Below are positions 44,860 through 56,782 of a DNA stretch of 64,000 nt, in pieces. Source of the DNA: Cryptomeria japonica (lineage: Eukaryota > Streptophyta > Pinopsida > Cupressales > Cupressaceae); the NCBI RefSeq assembly GCF_030272615.1, contig NC_081415.1, positions 630,083,240-630,147,239 on the forward strand, given 5' to 3'. The notes under the pieces are model-generated. The model was not told where the DNA came from. It ran no database searches and worked only from the letters and a program-made list of their open reading frames with translations. The first letter of the stretch is position 1. Each line of letters begins with the position of its first letter. Made by a program: the position numbers and the translations under genes.

Positions 44860-45350
44860 AACATTGGCCTGTTAATGGGCCTCTCGAGGTTGATTTGGAT
44901 TCCAAGGGGAAGGAAGTTATTGATTGGATGAAACTGGATGTAGGATGGGCGAAAGTCAACTTCAACGGCATGTCAAGAGAGAATTTGGGCCCTTTAGGTG
45001 TAAGCTTTGTGGCAAGAGATTGGAACATAAATATTTTAGCAATTGGAGCTAAAAGATTGAAGGGAGGTACAAACAATGAAGTCAAAATGCAAGCAGATTT
45101 GGAGAGTGATTCTCTAAATGTTATCAATGTCATTATCTGGGGTGAAATTCCAACGTGAAAATTAAATAAATATGTTAAAATTATAAGAGAACTTTTAATA
45201 AATTTTAAGGATTTTAAAATTACTCGTGTTGAGAAATAAAAATATGGTGGTGGACAAGTTATCGAAGTGGGTGTTGTCATTAATGGAGGAGCAAAAAAAC
45301 ATTTATTGGGAGGATCTCCGAGAGATCCAACTTGATTAATAATGATGGGT
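44860..45350 (+). pseudogene. LINE-type RNase H domain, decayed
   Basis: The frame GWAKVNFNGMSRENLGPLGV, then VARDWNINILAIGAKRLKGG and TNNEVKMQADLES, matches the RNase H (RVT_3) found at the end of plant LINE ORF2. The usual FDG carrying the first catalytic Asp is FNG here; the Glu in NNEV is kept. After a stop at 45156-45158 and a frameshift, VDKLSKWVLSLMEEQ and YWEDLREIQ match the domain end. The rest of ORF2 is missing to the left. Confidence 0.8.
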
Positions 45351-46200
45351 TGTACGACGCCAACTGCAACAACCATAATGGAAAGGTGTGTAGTTTAAAT
45401 GCGATGGGATACACATTATGTTTTAAAGGTATTTTGGTCATTTTTATCACAACTATTTGAAATTGGTGTAAGGTGGCATGTAGAGAGTTGGTGGTGAAGA
45501 GTTGCAGGATGGAGGTGAATTTTATCCTAGTTACTACATAGCGGCACTTGCCGTTTTTGGGTCAAATCTTGGAGAAGAGACTACAAAGCATTTCCAAGGA
45601 TGATGATCCTCTGTTTGTGTAGATTTTGAACATCTTGGGGTTGAATTTATGATAATAGAGCATCGATATCGAGCTAATATCAATATCATTTCACTACTTG
45701 TGACATGGGGTTTAGAGAAAGGAAGCAAAGAGGATGTCCAATGGGTCCTAAAGGAATGTGTGGATGACGAGTAGACTTTTGGTTTGAGGCTGACTCTAGA
45801 GTGGGTGCACCTTAGTGAAGGTCTCATGGCATCGAAGGGTGACTGGTTGAAAATTGGATATCAAAATCCCCTGCTTCAAACTTTCATTAAGTGGAGTGAA
45901 TCAACTGATATGGATGAAAGGAAAGTTGAACCTCATATTGGATGTAGGCTTTGAAAGATTATCTCCATCAACAGAGACTAGAATGAGATGGTCCTGGTGC
46001 AACGAATGAGCAAAAAGGGAAAGATCGTGTGAAAGTCAAACTAGAAGATTATTAGGTCAATGGACCCCTCAAAGTAGCCAAAAAATAGTTTGTAAGGGAA
46101 ATAGTCATTTTTTTATGGATACTCTATAGGTTTTTTATAGTCCATATATATATGTGTCTCCAATTTTGTTGTGTATAAATGGCCAATTGTAGTAACGACC
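45351..46200 (+). other. Probable LINE 3' region
   Basis: Sequence after the RNase H with coding-like scraps full of stops (for example LPFLGQILEKRLQSISKDDD near 45545-45605 and ETRMRWSWCNE near 45978-46010). It may be the last part of the LINE ORF2 or a neighbouring repeat. No poly(A) tail found. Confidence 0.45.
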
Positions 46201-46291
46201 TCGAGGTATATTTCATGTATTTGTAAATAGGGAAGCTAGTCGATATGGGGAATGTCGCAATGTGTTAGATACTGATGTGGTGGTTTAGTGT

Positions 46292-47287
46292 TGTTGGCAA
46301 TTGACACTCATCCAGTAAGGGTTAATGGCATTTTGGGTTATCATTGATGGCAACTCATCTTTGGGTGTTGATATTCTTTATCGGGATTCATTGATCTATC
46401 ATTTTTCTTTGTTTGGGTTAACTGGTATTCACTACACTCAACCGATATATTCACTTTGCATTACAACCGGTTAAGACATCATCCCGGTAACGTGTATTTG
46501 GAATGCGATTAAGGATGGGACCTGACTAAGTTATCTTGTGGCCCCAATAATTTCTCTCAAGGAATATTTGGTAACGTGTGTAGGCCGACATGGTCATCAG
46601 GATTAAGTATGAAATACATTATGATCTGGCAGCCCACAGGATTATATTCTTCATTGAAGCCGGCATGGCGAAAAGTTAAAAAGGGTATTTAAGGAGATCC
46701 TTTCAACGATGGATTATATGACGATTTTTGGAATGTGATTATGGTTGTGAATGCATTAAATATTGATCGTATGCATTTTGGTTAGCGATAGGAAGCATTT
46801 GTGTACAATTTCACGTGCACAGTGTAAATCGGTAGCAGAACAGGGCATCAATGAACTGGTACACAGTGAGGATTAACAGAGCGTAAACCAAAACTTATCC
46901 TTCTTGGCTAGATGCAATTTATAAGTTCTTTTTTGGTTTTAATCATCTTGTAATACTGTGTAAGTCAGTGAGACTTCTATTTGAGCAATGAGCTCTAGGA
47001 AGTTGGCCTGATTACATGTGCAATCCCCCAATGTAATATTTGTATACCTTGATCAAGTATATAGATATTGCGGGTATTATCCCCACCATGGTTTTTCTCT
47101 TTGCAGGGTTTTCAATGTATAAATATTGGTGTTATGGTGTTGCTTCTTTATGTGTTATTTGGTTTATGCACTTTAACTTTGTTTATTATTAACTGGTTCA
47201 TAAGCAATAAGTTTAGAATTAGTTTTACCAGTAGAACACTGATTCACCCCCCCCCCCCCCCCCTCTCAGTGTTCTTGGATTCCAACA
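46292..47287 (+). repeat. Copia LTR, plus strand (996 bp)
   Basis: It starts TGTTGGCAATTG, ends GATTCCAACA and is followed by a primer site, so it is a 5' LTR. It contains a 17-C run and a GAACACTGA...TCAGTGTTC hairpin (47234-47274) matching a hairpin in the other copia LTRs of the window. No 3' partner in the window. Confidence 0.85.
47247..47263. repeat. Poly(C) tract in a hairpin loop
   Basis: Seventeen C between the arms of the LTR hairpin; related LTRs have four to six at the same place. Confidence 0.95.
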
Positions 47288-47289
47288 AT

Positions 47290-47304
47290 TGGTATCAGAG
47301 CTAG
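47290..47304 (+). other. Primer binding site TGGTATCAGAGCTAG
   Basis: Initiator tRNA-Met type, two bases after the LTR end. Confidence 0.92.
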
Positions 47305-47354
47305 TTCCTTGGAAAAATTTTAACCACTTGAGGAAGATTTGGAATTTGGAATCA

Positions 47355-47880
47355 ATGGAAACCATTCTGCAACAACAACTTCAACTTGCTCTTAAGGATC
47401 TTGATAATGAGCATATGGAAAATAGTAAACTAAGAATGAACTAATGCAAGCTAGAGAACACACCATTTCATTGCAAGAAAATCTTTCAACTATTCAAGCT
47501 AAGAGGAAGGAACTCTGTGATCAATTCCAAAATCAAATTAGTGATGAGGAAAATGCTATGAAGGATCAATGTCAGAAACACACTCAGGAGAACACTACCT
47601 TGAAGAATGAGATGCAAGCCCTAACCATGAGAATGTGCAAGGAGATTGAAGACAAAAAGAAGAATCAAGAAAACCTATCTCAAGCATTGAAGGACATATC
47701 TGATGAATGCAATAGACTGACACCTGAGAATGACATGTTGAGACTTGAGTTGGTCTAGTCCCGGAACAACAAATAGGAACTTGAGAGACATATTATAATC
47801 ATGAGAGATGACTTAGTCACTGCAAATGAATACAAGGACAAATTCAAAGCCAGTTCTGCCAAACTTGATTAACCACTTAA
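47355..47880 (+). pseudogene. Copia Gag-type coiled coil, plus strand
   Basis: An ATG at 47355 opens METILQQQLQLALKDLDNEH; after a 1-base frameshift the frame at 47444-47758 is a Gln/Glu/Lys coiled coil (ISLQENLSTIQAKRKELCDQ, ENTTLKNEMQALTMRMCKEI). It resembles the coiled-coil tail of the copia B Gag rather than its capsid domain, so this element may encode a shortened Gag. A stop at 47756-47758 ends it. Confidence 0.65.
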
Positions 47881-48019
47881 GAGTCATAGAGATGCTAATG
47901 ATAAGAGAGGTCTTGGTTATGAAGAAGGAGAAAACTCTGGTACTGCACAACATGATCAATCCTCCAGTCAGAAGAAGAATCATGTCAACAACCAGAGCCA
48001 TAAATCACTGGTATGACAA

Positions 48020-48320
48020 CCTAATGCTCACAAATTCAATGGTACATGCTTTGTTTGCAATAAATATGGTCATATAGCAAGTCAGTGCAAAAATAGGAAT
48101 AATCATAAAAATGCATCATTCACCAGTCTTGAAAATGTAAGATGGCATGCATGTAGTAAATTTGGACATATGGCTAACCAATGCAAAACAAAAGGAAATC
48201 AAGGGTTTAACAAAACAATTCAGAAGAACAATATTGTTTGTTATGCATGCAACAAGATTGGACATATTGCTAAATATTGCAGAAGTAAGAACCCATTGAT
48301 AACAAATGGAAATGTAGATG
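48020..48320 (+). pseudogene. Three CCHC zinc knuckles of the plus-strand copia
   Basis: CFVCNKYGHIASQC (about 48050-48090), a HACSKFGHMANQC knuckle lacking the first Cys (about 48148-48186) and CYACNKIGHIAKYC (about 48242-48285) lie in series, as in the copia B segment at 17260-17540. No protease or integrase follows. Confidence 0.78.
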
Positions 48321-48839
48321 AGATATGAAAGGCAAAGGTGGAAGATATCAGAAAACAACATGAGAAAAGATGGGTAAGGAGATCAGACACACAATCGACA
48401 GAACACCTGGTAGATTCATCAAGTCCTACACCAGAAGAAGGAACAACTGGTAACTAAGGCACTCTACCTTAGGGGTAGGCAAATCATTGAAGATCATGCA
48501 AATACCCCAGATTGGATATGTAGTCAGAGAATTCTGATTGCGGATGGATACTTAGGCAATTTCAAGTGTTTACTAGAACCTACTCGCAAACTACATGACC
48601 CGATAAAAATTTGCGGTAACATTTATGACAGTAAAAAATTAGGGTTAACGATGATAAAAAGGAAAGTTAAGTTACTTTCTTCACACAGTGATCGAGCATT
48701 CAAAAGAGAGATTTTCAGAGAATTCAAGAGTACAAGGCAATTTGTGTGAGCAATTTCTCTCAAAAGCAATTTCATCTTTCGACAGTTTCTTGAGGTATTT
48801 TTCGTTAGTAGAAACCTTAGTTTCGACACTTCTTTGATC

Positions 48840-49238
48840 ATGGATTCTTCATCCAATGTCAATACTCCTTTGGTGGTGGAAATCAAGAACCGCCCTCATC
48901 TGGAATTCAAGAAGCACTCCTCCAAATCTCTTTTGGATGAACCTTTGGGAGCCTTCTCGAGCATCTACCATGGTTTTCTTCACACCGAAGACATTAGGGC
49001 ATACATTCATTGTGACATCGAGGAGCTTGGGGATTATGAGTTATCATACGTTTTCACTGAGAATTTGATCATGAATAACCAGCTGAAACCATAATTGTCC
49101 CACTTGCAAAGGAAGGATTTCACTCAATTCATGGATTTTCCCACATTTGATGAAGAGAAATAGGTACGTTACATTTTGAGCCGCATTCACAAAGAATTTA
49201 TTTGGCTGGACTGGCCCTATAAGATCACTGAGGAGGTA
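48840..49238 (+). pseudogene. Unrecognised ORF remnant cut by a copia LTR
   Basis: The ATG at 48840 gives MDSSSNVNTPLVVEIKNRPH, then HTEDIRAYIHCDIEELGDYE and, after a stop at 49092, RKDFTQFMDFPTFDEEK and ILSRIHKEFIWLDWPYKITE in the same frame. Similarity ends where the copia LTR starts (49245). The coding character continues through two stops, and a leader-like sequence (48640-48839) precedes it. I do not recognise the family; it could be an additional ORF of a gypsy element or a degraded gene. Confidence 0.5.
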
Positions 49239-49244
49239 ATAAAT

Positions 49245-51748
49245 TGATACACAAAATGCACCATTGACAGAGGGGTGAATCAGTGGTTCTCAATCTTTTC
49301 CTTTAACTATCCTATGTGAGTATACCGATTCTCAAATATAACTCAATGCAGACTTATTGGTTAGTGGGGAGACCAACACAATTGCAATCACAAACGAAGG
49401 GACATCTCATAACACCAGCATGTACGAGGAAAACCCAAGATGGGAAAAACCTCAGTGAGAAATGTTGTTGGAGACTAGTGCTCCAATCTAGCCTCACAAT
49501 GAAACTCTGATTACACTATTCAGGGCACCAACCCCTGATTTAGGGCACCAACCCAAGGAGCTACAACCCCTGCATCGAGCTACAACTCAGTAAATACAAA
49601 AACATAATCATTTATAAATTAATAACCTTGTTGCAAATGGATTTTGTAACTCTTCTACAAATCTCACTGTTGGATCTTCTATCTAGTTAACTGCTGGTTC
49701 TCTACCTCACCCACTTATTGTTAAAATCTTATCTCTTGTGGCAACCTTATTGATTCAACCTCTTCTCCTCCTCTGTCAGTTTTCTCTCTGCCTGTTCTCT
49801 CTTCTTTCAACTGCTCTGCTATCCTCCACCAATACTATCTTTTTCTAGTTCCTTCTTGCCTACTTTGCACTCTTTTGCAACTCTTCTCTACTGGTTTGTT
49901 CACTGCCGATATAATTCTCTCTCAGAGTCTCTTGCAGACTACCGGTTCCTCACCGTTGTCGGTTGATCCTCTCAACCTAATTCTCACTTGCACACCCTCA
50001 ATCTCTTTTCAGATACTCGTTGATTACTTGACTGATTTTATCTTACATACAAAAGCAACACTCTCTTCTTTAGCAGCAACCTTCAATGATTTTGGCTTAT
50101 TTATAACCTGGTTTTCCTGCCAAAATAAAATTCAAATCACAGGCAGTTAAGGTTTCCTCATCAACCTTGAGGCAAACCAAATCCAATCAGATCTCATTCG
50201 ATCTAATCTCCAAGATATCTATCTGCACATCTTCGGCATTAACGTTCCTTCCAATACACGTTAGCTATGTTTAGCAACCACAGACGGTCAATCGACGAGA
50301 CACAAGATCAATAACCATTAATGGTTTTGCAGATTTCATCACCAACCTTATTCTGCACCTGGACACTCTGCATTGATTGATGCATCCCATCGATCACCTC
50401 TGTTGGACCTTCCTCGAGATGCACACCTCTGTAACTCCTCTGCAACACCTCCCATGATTTACGGGGTCTACAATTAATTGTCGACCAACTCTATAACAAC
50501 CTCGTCGATGCACACTCCATCTACCATTGCATGCATGTCCTCCACCTTGACTCCATGTGGCACCATTATCGACATTGGCCTTATCACATTGTTTATGTCG
50601 GTTTAGACTTAGTCACCAACCACACACATCACCGGTACACACATATTGGTTCACTAACCCTACCGACACAAATCACCTTGCCAGTTATCCTTCCTGCCAA
50701 TGTCTTCAGGGTCCTGCCGGTATGTCATGTTTTCCTGATCATTAAACTTGTCGGACCTCAGCAGCCATCAAGAGTAACTCATCATTTGTACCTTCATTAA
50801 TGAAGGTCTTTCACTTCTTCTCATTCTATTCAATCTGTTGCATACGGGTGATCACCTAGATGAATCCATGTCATCATCCTCCAACACTCTACACCTGTGG
50901 CAACACAACACATCATCTGCATAATGGTAACTTCATGATTGCAACTGCAGACCTCATCATCTTCTGACTAGGTCTCTTCTCTATCGGTTTTCCAAGATGG
51001 AAGACTCATCAATTCAACTCTCATTCCCTGTCTCGGTAGCACACCTTGTCCTCACATGCTGATCTGGTGTGTATCTTTGATCTTATGCTCTGGGACTTCA
51101 TCATCTTCCACTTGCTCATCCGGTCTCTGCATTCACTCACCTACCTATCTCAAGGAATCATTTTGCCAGTACAAGTGTAACTTCACCAAGGAGAGGATAC
51201 AACTTCTGGTTGACATATGTCACCCTTTCTCATAGAGGCAGCACCCTCTGTCAACCTATCATCTATCCTGTGATAGCATCTTCATCTGGTGGGAGTCATG
51301 CTAGTTGAACTTACACTAGCAATCTGGTGGCCTACTCATACTTCACCTTTGATGTTGATGTGATTTAGGTAGCATTTTGCCTCTTCATCACAAATAACAT
51401 CTCAAGCACCTTGACCATCCTGCTTGTACACTGGTCATGAGCTTTCCGGTTGGCAACTACGTACTGTCAACACAACACTTACAAGTTGGCATCCTTTCCT
51501 TACTGGTGATAGACTGTACTGGTAGCCTGTCCATTTCATCCACACAAGTCAGACACTAACTTGTGTACCGGTGACTCCAGTGGTCATTCATCTGAATGAC
51601 ATTCTCTCCCTTACCTTACTGGTATTCTACAACACAAGGTATCAAAGATATATCATCATGTACTCATCCATGATAGTTTTGCACATACATCTCTTATACT
51701 GGTAGTGATTCTATACCCGTTGACATCAATGACAGCACAATGCCAACA
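49245..51748 (-). repeat. Copia 3' LTR, minus strand (2504 bp)
   Basis: On the minus strand it starts TGTTGGCATTGTGCTGTC after a polypurine tract and ends ...GTGTATCA. It shares ordered blocks with the 19366-20765 LTR (ACCACTGATTCACC hairpin, GAGGAAAACCCAAGATGGG, TAGCCTCAC, TTGACATCAATGAC). It is about 1.1 kb longer, with an expanded middle rich in ACCGGT words. No primer site lies to its left, so it is a 3' LTR. Confidence 0.82.
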
Positions 51749-51750
51749 AT

Positions 51751-51761
51751 CTCCCCCTTTT
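51751..51761 (-). other. Polypurine tract of the minus-strand copia
   Basis: The minus strand reads AAAAGGGGGAG just before ATTGTTGGCATTG. Further CTCCCCCTTT copies occur near 51808 and 51870. Confidence 0.8.
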
Positions 51762-53159
51762 GCATTGATGTCAACTCATGTAATATTCAACATACTACAT
51801 AATCTCTCTCCCCCTTTGTATGATCCAATGGATTGTCACACATGTAGTATGCGATATACTACAAAATATTCTCCCCCTTTGACAAAAATGGCAAAGGGAA
51901 CTGTCAGGGTATCATTCCTCCTTGTATCTACCAGGCACTGTCATAATTCCTTCTCCCTTTTTTCTTTACCAGATGTATCTCCTCCTTTGATACCAATTGT
52001 TACAAATTGTTACATCTTCTCAAGTCACAACACTTGAGATGGAGGAATCAACCATCAACTGACATTAATTGAGTATTCAAATATGATACTATTTGTTAAA
52101 GCACTCAATTGCAGAAAGATGTGTCAGTGAATACTACTTACCTACCGGTCAAATTGCATCACCTCCCATTTGATCCCAAATTTCTTTATAATCAAATGTG
52201 ATTGTACTATGAATACAACTAGCCAAATGACAAGTAGATACCCTTGACCATGAGATTCTCTTGGGTATTCCTACTGTAATTTCCATCATCTGCATTTTGG
52301 GCAATCAATATCCTCACAAGTTCAAGCATGTCAGCTCTACTTCATAAACACTTGAACTCCCCTTGAGTCATACATCTCAGGTTCTTATTGCCTATCAGGT
52401 TCAATACCGAAGCTCCAATCAACTCTATATACCAGTTGAGTTGTGCATATGTGATCATTTGATGATCTTTAGCTCCATCATATCCACCACAACCCATGAC
52501 ATGATCATGGATCTTCACAATGTCATACAATGACATCATCATGCCATAAATTAAACCGGTTAGCCCAAAAACATATATCATTCAGGTATTTTCCAATACT
52601 GACAGATCAGACCAACATATGTCATTTAGGTATTTTCCAATACCACCTAAGACATAACTTCCTATTCCATTTTACTGGGGATAATGAAATAATATCTAAC
52701 CTTATTGTCTTACATAACCTGCAAGTACCTGTTAGCATTCATATCGGTAACATCCTGCACATACCGGTTTCGTGTACCGGTCCATCATCACTACCGGAGA
52801 ACCTCCCTATAACTCTTGACATTTTGTGTCACTGTGCATTAGATTAAATTGTTAACTTGTCATGCTTTGACACAATAGTAGTGATTGAACATTGATCTGT
52901 AGGTGTGTAGCCAAGGCAGCCACTACACACACTTATCTTCTCATTTCTATCTTTCATACCGGCAATACCTTGTTCTTCCAAGTGTCCTTCTTCACTAAGG
53001 GGGTTAATGATCTAGTTCAAAATAATACTCCCCCTAAGGTCCTACATCTCCTTTAGGCCTTAGGAGATATCACCTATGCATTGAATGCACAGTGTCAGTC
53101 CATGGTCTTCTTCTTCCAAACCTTCTTGGTCTCATTCTTCTTCCTATTTTTAGTCTTGG
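51762..53159 (-). other. Degenerate copia internal or LTR sequence
   Basis: ACCGGT-rich, non-coding. A primer-like TGGTATCAAAG (minus strand, 51985-51994) and another CTCCCCCTAAGG purine run (53028-53038) suggest a rearranged or partly duplicated element, but I cannot place LTR borders. The pol genes of the copia whose 3' LTR is at 49245 are missing. Confidence 0.45.
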
Positions 53160-53498
53160 GAGAAGGTATTACCATCTTCTGCTAATGGGTCTTTTCTTTT
53201 CTAGACTCTACATCACTACCAGAAATAGTTCTATAGTAGCATACAACATCCATCCAGACTTCATGATTGGGGAATCTTTTAGTATACCAATTTGACCATC
53301 TTCTCCTGGTCATGTTGTTGTGACTAACAACCGAAACCGGTGGACCTCTTGCTCCTGTAGGGACATTTCTTCTTTGACTATTATATGCTCTATATCCACA
53401 TTTCCATAGAGCATAGTTGTTGTATCGGCCTCCATATGACTGCAAGTTCCTCTTCTTATATTCAACCTCTCTATGGCAAATTCCATTGCAGTTATAAC
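53160..53498 (-). pseudogene. Copia gag knuckle remnant, cut by the Tat element
   Basis: The minus strand gives YNCNGICHREVEYKKRNLQS (a decayed C-x2-C-x4-H-x4-C knuckle) and KCGYRAYNSQRRN (another, damaged), in the style of the knuckles at 17260-17540. The frame is cut at 53498 by the LTR of the Tat-type gypsy. Its presence close to a copia 3' LTR implies a large internal deletion. Confidence 0.55.
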
Positions 53499-54953
53499 TG
53501 TATGCGGGAAAAGCGGTTCAATGAAACTCAAACCGTGAAAATAATCAAAGACTTGCCCACAAACCCATGGGACTCTTGGTGCAAGTTATGGAGCCATGAG
53601 GAATAGCTCAACTTCCCAAGGAGTGTTCCATGGTTCTCTATCTCACAAGGGCCCTCAAGCCAATGCCTTTGCTCTCAGATCACTGAGCAAACTGACTTAG
53701 GGATGACAAATGCAAGAACGAGGGATGATTTTGATCAAATTTAGTATGAATGCATCCTATTTATGCATGATTCTAGCAAATGAACTAAACTAGATGATAA
53801 GATGACAAGGTTAGTAAAAATACTATCCTAACATGATATACTAGCTATATGATTTAATCTAAGATGATAGAAATACTCTAAAATGATTATTAGATTTATT
53901 TTTATTATAAAGAGAGGCTAAATGCTTGTTAAAAATAAGTATAAGTATGATGCTAAAAACTTGGATCCTAAAATGGAGGGATGATGGCTCTATTTATAGA
54001 AGAAATAGGGCAATGGATGGTCAGGATTGAATGATCCAATCAATGGTCAAGATTGAAAGTTATCAATCCATGTTTACAATTCTCACCAATGAAATGGTGA
54101 CAATTGTCAACATAAGACTGCTTGAGAGGAGAAGTAAGAAGCATTAAATGCTTGAGAAGACCTCATGGTTACCTTAGGGGGTAAAGGTTAAGGTTAGGTT
54201 AGGGTTATCCAATGGATAAAGGTTTTACCCAAAGGATAAACTTGTGTGCAAGGGTTAAAGGGATAACCATGGTCAAAGCAATGAATGCTTGATGAGAGCC
54301 CTGGGTTAGATGAGGGTTGAGTTAGGCAAAAAGTCTCTAACCATGCCACTAAGGGTTAGTTAACCATTAATGGTTTGAAAGACTTTGGGGACAAATTTGT
54401 AAGAATCCTTCCAAATTTGGGGGTATTCAAAAAGTTAGCTTGTTGAAGGCATAAAGGCTTTAATGCCTTTGGAAGACTTTACTCCAAATTTGAGGAGTGA
54501 CCTCCTCAAATTTAGGGAAAGGGGATAATTTATGGGTTTAGGTTAATTGATTAGGATTAGGAGGGTTCTAGAAGAATTTAGGAAGAGGGTTAGGAGGCAA
54601 GTGGGAGATGTAGGAAAATGCAAGTGGACGAGGGATAATAGGATTTAATTAAAATAAATTGCTTTATTTTAATTTGGTTGTAAGTGGAGACTTTAAATAA
54701 ATTAGATTTATTTATTTGGGATGAACTATTTAATTAAAAGTAGAGAGAAGGGATTTAATTAAATAAAATGATTTATTTAATTAAATGATATAAAAGGCTT
54801 AAGTGAATTTAAATAAATAAATTGAATAATTTATTTAATTAAATAGAGGAATGTGGATGATTTAATTAAATTAGATTTAACTAAATAGACGAATGAGAAT
54901 AAAATAAATCTTTAATATTCATTTAGGAATATGGTCATTTTTATACCTCTACA
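53499..54953 (-). repeat. 3' LTR of Tat element G (1455 bp)
   Basis: On the minus strand it starts TGTAGAGGTATAAAAATG next to a polypurine tract and ends TTTTCCCGCATACA. The flank ATAAC at 53494-53498 would be the left target duplication; its partner is outside the window. Confidence 0.78.
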
Positions 54954-54967
54954 TTTTACCCCTCTTT
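54954..54967 (-). other. Polypurine tract of element G
   Basis: The minus strand reads AAAGAGGGGTAAAA directly before TGTAGAGG. Confidence 0.85.
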
Positions 54968-55534
54968 GAAGTGACATGTGTGCACATGTTGATTCAAAGA
55001 AAATGATGTGTCGTCAAAATTTGATCATGATCAGTGTGATGTCGTGTATCGAGATGTTCATTTCGTGCCCCAGATTTGATAAATGATGTTGATAATGCCC
55101 CCTCGGGAGATGAATCAAAAATTGAGAAACTTTGATTTGATTTTGATAAATTTTATTGCATTTTAAAATTTTGTCCTTTTTGAATGCGTTAATTTGATTG
55201 ATCTCCCGATAATGATGTTGGTTAGGGTTAGAAGTGAGACCATGAGCAATTTACATGTTCCATCAAGTAACCCTAATTTTCGTTTACCCTATAAAAAGGT
55301 AAAAAGTGACTTTTTTTTTGTATCATTTATGTTTGTTGACTTTGGAGAAAGTGACATTTGGAGAGAAGACAAAATGCTAGTTCCCCATGCTTCTCATCGA
55401 TTCGAGCGCATTCGGAGGTATCAAAGGCCCGCCACATATGGACCACCAGTAAGTCATCAATTTTTGCCCATTTTTGCTTTTTGTTTTGTCATTTTTGGTC
55501 ATGTTTTCCAATTTTCAACGTGGATTTTAACAGT
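54968..55534. other. 3' region of element G, non-coding
   Basis: No recognisable domain; short open frames only. Confidence 0.5.
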
Positions 55535-55985
55535 TTAGCGTGTAGGGTCTGCACCCTAGTGCATACGATAAGAAGGGTAGCACGTCCAGGGTTAGAAACT
55601 AGGGTAGCATCTGGGTTGGGTTGGGTAGTGTGGAGGGGGGTTAGGATAGCGCATCAAGGGTTTTTAGTGCAGCGGGTTAGCAGTCTAGTGCATAGGTAAG
55701 ACCTAGCGCATAGGGTCAATAGGGGGTCGCATGGGTAGGTTAGGCTAGTGCGTAGGTGTAACCTAGCGCATAGGGATAGGGTTGTAGCGCAAAGGTAGAG
55801 TAGAATAACACATAGATAGAGTTAGCGCATAGGGTGTTCTAGGTGGTGCAAAGCTAGATCAGGGTAGCGCATAGGTGCATTTTAACGCTTAGGGTGCATT
55901 TGGTAGCACGTAGGGGATTTCAGGTAGCACGTAGCTAGCAGCTTAGTGCGTGGATAAAATTTTTTAGCGCATAGGCAGAAAATGT
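55535..55985. repeat. Degenerate TAGCGCATAGGGT-type repeats
   Basis: More than a dozen variants of TAGCGCATAGGGT or TAGTGCATAGGT occur at irregular 15-35 base spacing. They look like a decayed or growing tandem array in the element's 3' region. Confidence 0.75.
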
Positions 55986-56250
55986 TGAGGAAAATAGGAT
56001 TTTGAGACGAATGAAGATAGGTGGGGGTAAGTAGGTGTTTGCCAGTTTTTCCAGGATGGGTGCGATAGTCAGTTTGCGTGTCTGCTGTGTGTTGGTTTGA
56101 TAAATTGTCCGATATGAGTTCCGATTTTGGATTTTTGATAGATAACTTGATTTGATTTTCAATGTTTCAAGTTTAATGTTGATTTGATATTGATATAGTT
56201 TTGATATGGATTTGATTCGATATGCTTGATTTGATATGCATTGTTTCCAG

Positions 56251-56530
56251 TTGATATGAATGGGAAACTTGAGTTGTTTTTCAAGTTGATATGGTTGTGA
56301 AACTTGAGTTGTTTTTCAAGCTGATATGGATGTGAAACTTGAGTTGTTTTTCAAGTTGATATGGATGTGAAACTTGAGTTGTTTTTCAAGCTAATATGGA
56401 TGTGAAACTTGAGTTGTTTTTCAAGCTGATATGGATGTGAAACTTGAGTTGTTTTTCAAGCTGATATGGATGTGAAACTTGAGTTGCTTTTCAAGCTAAT
56501 ATGGATGTGAAACTTGAGTTGTTTTTCAAG
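56251..56530. repeat. Eight tandem 35-bp repeats
   Basis: Unit starts at 56251, 56286, 56321, 56356, 56391, 56426, 56461 and 56496. The consensus begins CTGATATGGATGTGAAACTT and ends GAGTTGTTTTTCAAG. Each unit contains CTTGA...TCAAG arms. The middle units are nearly identical, so amplification is recent relative to the element's decay. Confidence 0.95.
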
Positions 56531-56782
56531 CTGATATGGATTTGATAGATAACTTGATTTGATTTGTGGTGTTTCAAGTTGAAATGATCTGATACTGATA
56601 TGGATTGATATGATGTGGAACTTGATTAGATTTTCAATGTTTCAAGTTGATATGAATTTGATTTGATGAGGAAACTGATATTGGACATGTTTTGCGTGTG
56701 ATAGGAGCGGCTTGGGGTTGTGTAGTCATGAGAGCGATTTACGAGACTGTGGTCTTTGATACCACGACTGACACATGCAAAC

